This document shows, one piece after another, positions 46,101 through 56,300 of a stretch of DNA of 64,000 nucleotides. The position numbers and the translations under genes are program-made. Origin of the DNA: Sorex araneus (lineage: Eukaryota > Chordata > Mammalia > Eulipotyphla > Soricidae). Each line of letters opens with the position of its first letter. Position 1 is the first letter of the stretch. The stretch is taken from the NCBI RefSeq assembly GCF_027595985.1, contig NC_073305.1, positions 176,253,209 to 176,317,208 of the forward strand, written 5' to 3'. The notes beneath the pieces were generated by a model that saw only the letters and a list, made by a program, of their open reading frames with translations, made no database searches and had not been told where the DNA came from.

Positions 46101-49100
46101 CAGGGTGCTCAGGAGCAACCGCTGGCAGTGCTCAGGGGACCACATGTGTATACTGCCAGAGACTGAACCGGGGCCAGCTGCGCATACAGCAAGCACCTTA
46201 GCCCCTGTACTCTCTCTCTGGCCACTCGCTCTGTTTTTGTGCTGCATGTAGAAAAATCAATTCAACTATGCACATATGTTGATATTTACATACATACACA
46301 AAAACACTTTTCTTCCTACTATCCAAAAGATTTAACAGCAGGTTATGCCAGCATAAAATTAAATTTTCAGATTCACCAAAAATGTCATTAGCAAATTACC
46401 AACACTAATTTTTTCTGAGTGTTTCACTATTTCTAAAGATTACCTTCTTATTGGCCCAAATCTTGAAAATATTATCTCCAGATCCTCATCTGTGGTGACT
46501 GGATTCAATTTACACACAAACAGAACGTTTTCTGGAGGTTTAATGTCTGCATCTGGAAGGTCTCCCACCTAAATTATAAATAAGAACAGAAGTCAATCCC
46601 TTCATTTAGTCCCTATTCTAAATACCATATTCACGTCTACAATACTGATTTCCCCCCAAAATATCTAATTTACATTAGACACCAAAAGCTCAGGAAAAGA
46701 AATCCAAGAAAGAATTTCAAATTCAAAGTTTCATTGTTCCTGGCAGTAACAGTATTGATGGCTAATATTTACTGGTCTCTTTTGTGTGACCATCATGACT
46801 GGCACCTCACAGACTTCATTACAAATTCCTTAAATGCCTCAACCAGTCAAGAGCAGCTGCCTAGCACGCACCTTACCCAGGTCAGCCCCAGGCACCAGCA
46901 TCAGCATCTTCTGGGAAACCTAGGAGGCCCCTGAGCACTCATCAAGCTGGCCCTGAGCACCTCTGAGTACAAAAACTGAACCATCTAGTGTAGTTGGTCT
47001 AAACACCCCACCCATCCCCCAAAATTATAAAGATAAGCAAAAATTAAGGCAATTAATCACTGCCAAATCAGCCTTGCTAGAAATATTAAAGGGCTCACCA
47101 AATGAAAAACAATTCCACCCCAAAATATTAAGACAGCAAAGTTATACAATATTGTGTCAGGAGGGGTTGGAGCGATAGCACAGTGGGTAGGGAGTTTGCT
47201 TTGCATGAGGCCAACCCGAGTTGGATTCCTCTGGCCTTCTCAGAGAGCCCAGCAAACTACCGAGAGAATCCAGCCCACATGGCAGAGCCTGGCAAGCTAC
47301 CGTGGCATATCCAATATGCCAAAAACAGTAACAACAAGTCTCACAATGGAGATGTTACTGGTACCCACTCAAGCAAATCAATGAACAATGGGATGACACT
47401 GCTACAGTGTTTATATAAAGCATAGGGGTAAAATTTATATATGTAGGCCTTACCTATTTCATGTAAACTCTACAATGTGTTTACATAGAATTGCTTTAAA
47501 AGTTTTATTAATGAGGGGGCTGGATCAATAGCACAGCGGGTAAGGCCAACCATGCATTCGGCCAGCATGGTTCGATTCCCAGCATCCCACATGTTCCCCT
47601 GAGCACCGCCACGGCTAATTCCTGAGTGTAGAGTCATACCCTCTACATCGCTGGGTATGTCTCAAAAAGAAAAAAGTTTTTTTAATGACAGGTGAGACAT
47701 GATTACTGCCATTAATAAGATCCAAGTAGAAAATAAAATTTAATGTAATATACTTTAGATTCCAGAGTTGAAAACATTACGTAAATGAAAATAGGCAATT
47801 TATATTGTATTAAATGGTTTTGATTTTATTTACATAGGTCAAAATCATACAGTAATCTCAGACTGGCTTTTAATGATTTATTATCTGATCATTCTATTTG
47901 CCATTTCTTAAAAGTTTTGTTGGAATAAGAAAAACAAAGTAAATTTATTATGTGCCTCAGGAGGCAGGGGTGGGATTAGGAGGAAAACTGGGGATACTGG
48001 TGATGCGAAGGCCAGACTGGTGGTGTTGGAACACTAAATGACTGAAACAATGGTATTTTTAATAAAAATTAATTTTTAATTAAAAATTAATTTAAAAATT
48101 CAATCGCATAAACACTGAAAAATTTATAAATAGGGGCCAGAGTGATAGTACAGCGGGTAGGGCCTTTGCCTTGCACATGGCTGACCTGGGTTCAATCCCT
48201 GGTATCCCATATGGTCCCCTAAGCACTGCCAGGAGTAATTCCTGAGTTCAGAACCAGGAGCAACCCCTGACCATTGCTGGGTGTGACCCAAAGAGAAAAA
48301 TTTAAAAAAAAAAAGTATATGAATATAAACAATTGCAAAACAAACAAACAAACAAAAAAACACAATTGCAATTCAGTTCATAAGTTTTTTTAAATCCCCC
48401 TTTTTCTTCAGCTGTAGAGCAAGAGAAATTTAATTCTTTTATCTTATAATAATATGTTTTTCTTCTAACAAATAAAAGATACACCTATCTTAGCACTTAC
48501 ATAACACTGTCATTTTCATATTCTTAAAAATTCACTATCTTTGTAGAAACTGCTATATACTTTTAAAAGTTGTCTTTCTGAAACATTCTCTCTCAGAGAT
48601 TTATACATTGCCAAGTAGAAATATGCAAGAAATGTTAGGAATTTTGTACTGAGAGCATTTAGCTGACAGCAAACCTTGGGTAACACACATAATTCCTTCT
48701 AAACATGAGACTGTTGGTCATTTACAATATTTTTAATGAATCCCATGTGTATCCCTTTACTCACTCTCAGCACTCAAATTTTTATCCAGAGTCATCATTT
48801 ACAACTATCACTGTCACAGTGGTCCCTTCTCTATCCTAACTGCACCCCTCTACTGTGGCAAGCTTCCAACAGTGGACCAGTCCTCCTGGCCCTTGTTCTT
48901 AGATATTAGTCTTAGATAACTGTTCTTAGATATTAGTCTCATAATGTCTTTTTTTTTTTAATATCCCGCAAATGAGTGCAATCATTCTATGTCTGCCCTC
49001 TCCTTCTGACTGATTTCATTCAGCATGATATTCTCCCTGTCAATCCACTTACAAGCAAATTTTATGCAACTTCATTTTTTCTGGTGGCTGCAGTATTCCA

Positions 49101-50323
49101 TTGTGTAGATATACCATAGTTTTTTTATCCAGTCATCTGTTCTTGAGCAGTCAGGTTGCTTTCCAGATTCTGGCTACTGCTAAGCCCTATTTTTCAGAAG
49201 AGCACTGAACCTATATAGAATTCATTTTTTACATTATACTATAAAATCTAATCCAAAGAACTTAGCTTTATAACATTTTAGGGTTGTCAAAGACTGAACA
49301 TTAGCTCACAGTGAATAAGCATAAAATAGTTGCAAACAGGGCCAGAGCAATAGCTCTGATAGGGGGCACCACAGGGTCCCCCTGGGCTCCCAGAAACACT
49401 GTGGAGGCCCCTTCCCACCCACCAAGCAAAAAACCAAAAACCAAAATGAATAAACAAAAAACCTGAAGATGTTGCAAAAATTTGAACAGAAGGTAATTAT
49501 CTTACCATTTCTAACAGAATAGCTTGAGTTTTGGCCTCTTTTTCTGCCTTTATTTCTTCTACTTCTTCTGCAGATCTTCCTTTGAAATCATCAATTTCTT
49601 CATCTGCTCCTATTCGCCCACTCTGTAAGGCAGAATTTAGAAAAATACATATAAATTTAAAGAATAAAAACTAAGGGGGCAGTTCAGTTCCCCACATATC
49701 TGAGAACCTATTGGTTCAATCACAGTCACCAAAAATAAATGCCATAAATTGACACACAGGGAAGACATGCTTTAGTCTTAACTCCATCAAGTGTGTTAAG
49801 ACTAGCATGGAAAATAAACTTGACACTTTGAAAAGGAACGAAAGAGATAGTAAAGGGGATAAGGCGCCCATACTGCAAGCTACCAGCTCTGGTTCAATTC
49901 CCAGCAGCACATGTATTTCCAAACACTGCCAGGAGTGACCCGAAATCCAAAACCAAACAAACAAAACAAAAACTCTAAAAATTGATTTCAGTTCATTTGT
50001 CAATATTAGTCAAGTTGATTTTATAAAAATCAAAATGTACAGAAATTAGACTATTAAATACCACTTATATGCAGAAGATAAGTGATCTTAGCTAATAAGT
50101 AACAGATCCCACCATGCTTGTTTTGATACATACTCCCTACTGCAAAGCTAAATTTGGTTAGCAAATGGAGGGAGGCTGGAGAAAGGGCTCAAGGGGCTGA
50201 GTACATGCTCTGCATGCAGGAGGCCCAGTTTCAAGCCAGCACTGCATGGTCCCCTAAGCACTGCCAGGAGAGACTCCCAAGCACTGAGTCAGGAAGTCGC
50301 CACTAAGCACTGCTAGGTATAGC

Positions 50324-50369
<46 letters not shown>

Positions 50370-53300
50370 AAGAAACATTTCCAAGGTGTTCATAAAGCTT
50401 CAAGACCAAAGTCTATGAGACTAAAAGAGATAGTTAGAAAAATGAGTATCTCTCTAACACTAAACTTATTCTAGTAAAAATGATAAGTTATAATGATATT
50501 ATAAACAGTATAACCATTCAGAAGAAATGTTTTAACTAAGAAGCTGAATCTGAGGCTGGAGAGGTAGTAGGAGTGAAGGTGTTTGCACGTGTCTGACCCC
50601 AGTTTGATTCCCAGCACCATGGATAGTCTCCCTGATCACCACCTGGAACGACTCCTGAGCACAGATGTAACCATAGAGCAATAGCACTGGACATGGTCCC
50701 AAAGCCAAAAAAAAAATTAAATAAAAAAGGAACAAATGGAATCTATATGAAATATCAATATTTATGTATATTATATGAAAAGAGAACTCAACTTACGTCT
50801 AGTTGCTCCCTTGTAGGCTCTGGTGATCGATCAGGAATTAATAAATCAGGAGGGTCATCAAATGGATCATCTAAAATCACTGTATGGTTTATCCTTAACA
50901 AAATAAGTCCAAGTCAAATGTTACTTTCAAGTTATTTCAGATCTTATAAACACTGTCACATGTCTTAAGTCTTTGCAATACCAAAAAAAATAAACTCTTA
51001 AGTTTTATTGCATAAGAATGTTACCAGAGTATTGGTGATACTGTTTTTGTTTGCAATGTTTATTACTTTGCCTTACTAAGACATAACAAATTTCTGTATC
51101 TTAGTACATTTTTTCAAATTGCTCATAATCTATATTTTTAAGTGAATAAAAGATTAGTAATTTCTCCCTAAATAAGTATAATTTGTAGAAGCATAGAAAG
51201 ACAAAAGTATTTTAGGATTTTAACAATCCTTTATTACATTTTAGAATTATGCAGCATCTAATTCTATTGTATGCTATCACCCAGGTAAAACACAGTTCAA
51301 AACATTCCAGAAAATGCAAATAGTAAATTATAACCACACCTGATATCCTGATAAGGTACAAAGTCCTTGTCAACAAAGGTCTCATTAATTTTCTTAATTA
51401 TATCCATGCCTTCTGTCACTTCTCCAAACACTGTGTGAACGCCATCAAGGTAATCTAGATTATCTCCTGTGGTAATAAGGAACTATATAAAAAGACAAAG
51501 AATTTTAAATACATACATATAATTCAAAGTGCAATCAATTTATCTTGTTTAATCTTCAAATAATCCTACAGAGAGGGGCCAGAGGGAGAGTACAACAGGA
51601 AAACAGAGAGAATAAGGCACTTGTATTCCATACAGATAACCCAGTTCAGTCCCCCACACCTCATACGGTCCCCCAAACCCACCAGGAATAATCCCTGAGC
51701 ACAGAGACAGGAGTAATCCTGAGCACAAAGAAAGGAATAAACCCTGAGCAAATCCAGGTGTGGCCTAAAACAAACAAACAAACAAAAAAATCCTATTGGG
51801 GGAGATGCTTTTTTCCCCTCACTGTTTCCAGCATGGCAGCTGAGCCTTGGTTTGTCATATAAAACAAGCTGAGCCTTGGTTTGTCATATAAAACAATCAG
51901 GGGAGCAACTATGTAGGTGCTACTGAATGCATACTTCACACATTTCACTAAGTAGAGAAAACAAGAGAGTAAAACTCTCCAAAATCTGTTTGGAGTTTCT
52001 GTTAGATGATGAATAAAAGATGCCTGACATGATCAGTTTTGAAATAAATAACAAACAATAAGATGTATTTTGGGGGGTCATAAGCATAAACAGTGATGAT
52101 TCATGGATGGTGAAATTCTGGGCAGTGTTGCATTTTTTGGGTACTTTTTTGCATTTTCTAAATACCTCATAATGGGCATGTCTCACATTTAAAAGAACAA
52201 AACTGGGTCGGACCAATAGTGCAGCGGGTCAGGCGTTTGTCTTGCACGAAGCCGACCCGAGTTCAATCCCCAGCATCCCATATGGTGCCCCAAGCACTGC
52301 CAGGAGTGACTCCTGAGTGCAGAGCCAAGAGTAACTCCGGAGCATCGCTGGGTGTGACCCAAAAAAAGCAAAACAATAAAAATAAAAACAAAAAAAATAA
52401 AAGAACAAAACTAGTAGGGTTTATACATGTCTATATAATTATATTCTATGACTGCGCAATGATTTCTAACAGATCACTGACTGGAACAGTTTAAAGGATA
52501 ACTTTGTGAGCTGGGAAAGCAGTCCAGCAGCAGAGGGCTGGCCTTGCATGTGTGAGGTCCTGGGTTTGATCCCAGGACTGCCAAAAAAACAAAACAAAAA
52601 AAAAAATCAATGAAATATTTTAAATTTTAAAACAAACAAAAAACACTGGGGAGAGAATGGGGATCAGCTCTTGCTTCAAGCTGCAGATGGTTCCTGAGCA
52701 TCACCAGGAGTGATCCCTGAGCACAGAGTAAGACTTAATCCCTGAGCACAGCTGGTGTGACCCAAAACAATAAAACAAAAAATATATAAATAAAAAGAAG
52801 TTAAGTCTGGTGCCTGGGAAATAGTACAGGGGATCAGGCTCTTGCCCTGCACACAGCCTACTCCAGTTCGATTCCCTGAACCCTATATGTTGCCCCGAGC
52901 ACTGCCAGGAGTTATACCTGAGCAGACCCAAGAGTATGCCCTGAGCATGACCCAAGCCCTCACCCCCACCCTGCCTCTAAAAAAGGCAGCAACTTTGGAA
53001 GTTCCTTCTATACCAATTTAATTCAAAACCCATCTTTTCACCTATTTCCTAACCTGTGATCCATGTTGATCACTGCCATTGTTCACCATTGATACAGTGC
53101 CTTTCTTCTTGTGCTTAATTCTTGGCACTTTCTCCACCTCAAAAAAGCTTGCTTGATCACCATACAGTTGACTGAAAGCACATATTTTGAAAGAGATTAT
53201 AAAAAGAGAAGTATTCTCAAAACGAAATATAAAAATACTAACTACATACTCAGTTCCCCTCTCTTCACAGAAATGCCACTATGATTCAAAATATTTCTTT

Positions 53301-56300
53301 TGGCTATAGTTAGAAAATCTGTGAGGAAATTTTATATTTAATTCATATTTAAAATGCAAATGAAAATATGCCAGTTAACAATGTTAAGAAGCTATTTAAA
53401 TTTTAGTCCTTTAAGTAAATAAATAAATAAAATAAAATAACTTACCCAAAAACAGACTCTCCTCCTCGGCCAGTCCCTGTAGGATCTCCAGTTTGTATGA
53501 TAAAATCCCTCTACAATATACAGGATACTTTATTTATTCAGAATTTGGTCAATGGTTTCAATTTTTAAAAAAGATGTAACTAGTATCTATCAACTCACCT
53601 GTACATTGTGAATAAGGCAATAGTTATAATATTTTATTTTGCACAACTTCAGGAAATTCAAGCAGGCTGAAAAAGAAGTAAACACTAAATTTATATAGTG
53701 GTTTACAAAACTTTTTCATTCCAAGTAAAAGCAGTTAGCATAATCTAATTTATAAAATCACCAAAAAAACTCTACAATAATAGTCAGATACTCAAAACCA
53801 TGTAAAGGGAAGATGCCTCTAAAAAGAAAAAATACATTAAATTACGTTTTGTTATCTTTTTTTAGATTTCTTGTGCATATGAATTCATAGAGGTCATACA
53901 TGTAATCAGGGAATAAACAATTGTTTATTAGTAGACTGGTTATGTAAGAAAAAAAATTAAAGAGGATGTGAAAGAAACCAGAGATCTAAGGTATGTACAG
54001 ATTATATATAAATTAGAAAACAATCAAAATACTGGGGACCATTTTTTTTTCCATTGTGATTAAATGATCCCTCACCAAAAATCCATTCCCTTACTATGTA
54101 CCCCCTTTCTTAGATACATTTGAACGAATAAACATTGAGCATTTTCTAGGTGCTTGTAACTGTACATAAACATGGTTCCTTCACTCAAAAAAATTTATCA
54201 TCTTGGGGCCGGAGTGATAGCACAGCGGGTAGGGTGTTTGGAAAGATTAATCTGGCCTGAGCACTGTCGTCTGAGATTTATACAGGAGATGTCCCAAGAA
54301 GAGCCACCCTATAAGCTTAATGTATCTCTTACTGTATCCATACAAAGTAACTAATATTATGAAGTAGAATTATGATGTTAATTAAGATGTTAATTAAGTT
54401 ATTGGACTAAGGAGAGGAGAAACACCCCTAAGTGTTTTTGCCCTTGAACTGACGAAGGGCTTTCATATGTTGATTGTGCTACCAATGAGGTGTGATGGCT
54501 ACCCCCCTATGCCAGGAGTTGGTGAGAGACTACAGAAAGACCAAGTCAGAGTGCGGAGAGATAAGCAGCAGGAGAGACAGGAGGAGACAGGTATGAGGGG
54601 CAGCATGAGAACAGAATGGGGAGCTCGGTGAAATTGGAACAGGCATGTGGGAGAGGAATAAACGGCAACTGATCACCAACCAGCCTGGCCCTCATTTCCT
54701 CCTTCGTCCACCCACCCATGGCTTCAGCCGTCCTGGGTGGAGAAACGGCTCGAGACCACCAAATGCAGGCATTGAGAGAGCCGCGGGATTTCCCCAGTCA
54801 TCTGGAGACTGCACAGGAGACTATATAAACATAGTGGGCAAGGCACTTGGGTTTGATCCCCGGCATCCCATATGGTCCCCTGAGCACTGCAAGGAGTGAT
54901 TCTTTAGTGCAAAGACAGGAGTGACCCCTGGGCATCACTGGGTGTGCCCACCCCCCCAAAAAAAAACACAAAAAAACTTTATAAAAAGGAAATTAAAGGT
55001 TATAACAGTACCCTGGAAGTTTCTCTTTGGGGGTTAGATGTGAGGTTGGACCACACGTGGTGGCGCTCAGGTGTCAATCCCAGTGAAGCTCAAGTTCCTT
55101 GCAAATACGGTACCAGGGATTGAACCCAGGTCTCCTACATGCAGAGCATGTGCTCAGTCCTTCGCGCTACCTCTCCAGCCCTACCGTAGCAGTTTCTCAG
55201 CAATCAGACTGGTGTGCACGCTAAACCCTGAATATACACAGGGTTAATAGCAGCTTTAATTAAAATGGCCAAAATTAAGAAGCAATCAAGAGTCCCTTCA
55301 GTAAGTCAATGGATCTTAAATGCTTAAATTAAATGAACCAATTGGAAAAGACTACATAAGGTTCGATTCCATCTGGTACGATAACATTCTGGGAAAGAAA
55401 AATCTAGAAATTGTAAGAGATCCATGGTTGGCAAGAACTATAGTGGACTTGGCTTTAGGAAACTCCCCTCACATAATCTGGGAGCTTCCCTGCCTTACTC
55501 TCCCTTCCTTTCTCTTTCCTAAAGTCTTACTGAAAAACAAATAAAAATAATTTTAAAGAAAGAAGTTACAGCATGAACCTATAATGGTGAACACAAGTCA
55601 GCATACATCTGTCCAAAACCACAGAACGGACACCAGGAGTGGGCCCCAGGCAGGAAAGAGGCTGAGAGACAGAGAATATGCCTAGCCTATAAGAGGCCTT
55701 TGATTTGATTCCTGGCACAACTAAAATGAAAGTACAAAAAAACAAAAGTCACCCCCAATAGTAACTATGAACTTTGGGTGATCAGGACATGTCAATCTAA
55801 GCTCATCAAATGTACCACTGAGAAAAAAATATGTAACACTGAGTACTAATATTCAAGGTTCTAATGTTCAATGTACTAATGTTCATTGTATTGTTTAACT
55901 GGTAAGTTACAAATGTATAACAAAGTTGTCACCGTGATAGGAAAATGAGATAAAATGAGACACACTATGCATGTGTGCAGGTAAAGGGAAATCAGCACTT
56001 TCCCTATGGTTTTACCATGAACCTTAATTTCATAGTATTTCTCTAAATAGCTCTAGTGCCTTTATTAATTTAAACTTTTAATAAAAGTAGTAGAGAGATA
56101 TTTAAAGAAATACCAGCCAATATATGGCTTTTGCTGGGAGATGGACCAAATGGAGCAATTCCTTTGCATACGGAGCCCCGGGGGCAGTGCTGCAAGGTCC
56201 TTCAAGTTTGAGAAACGGGAAAGACACCTTTCCCCAAAACCTGCACTGTGCCAGAAGTAGCCATTGAGCACCTCTTGGTATGGCCTCAAAACAATAAAAC

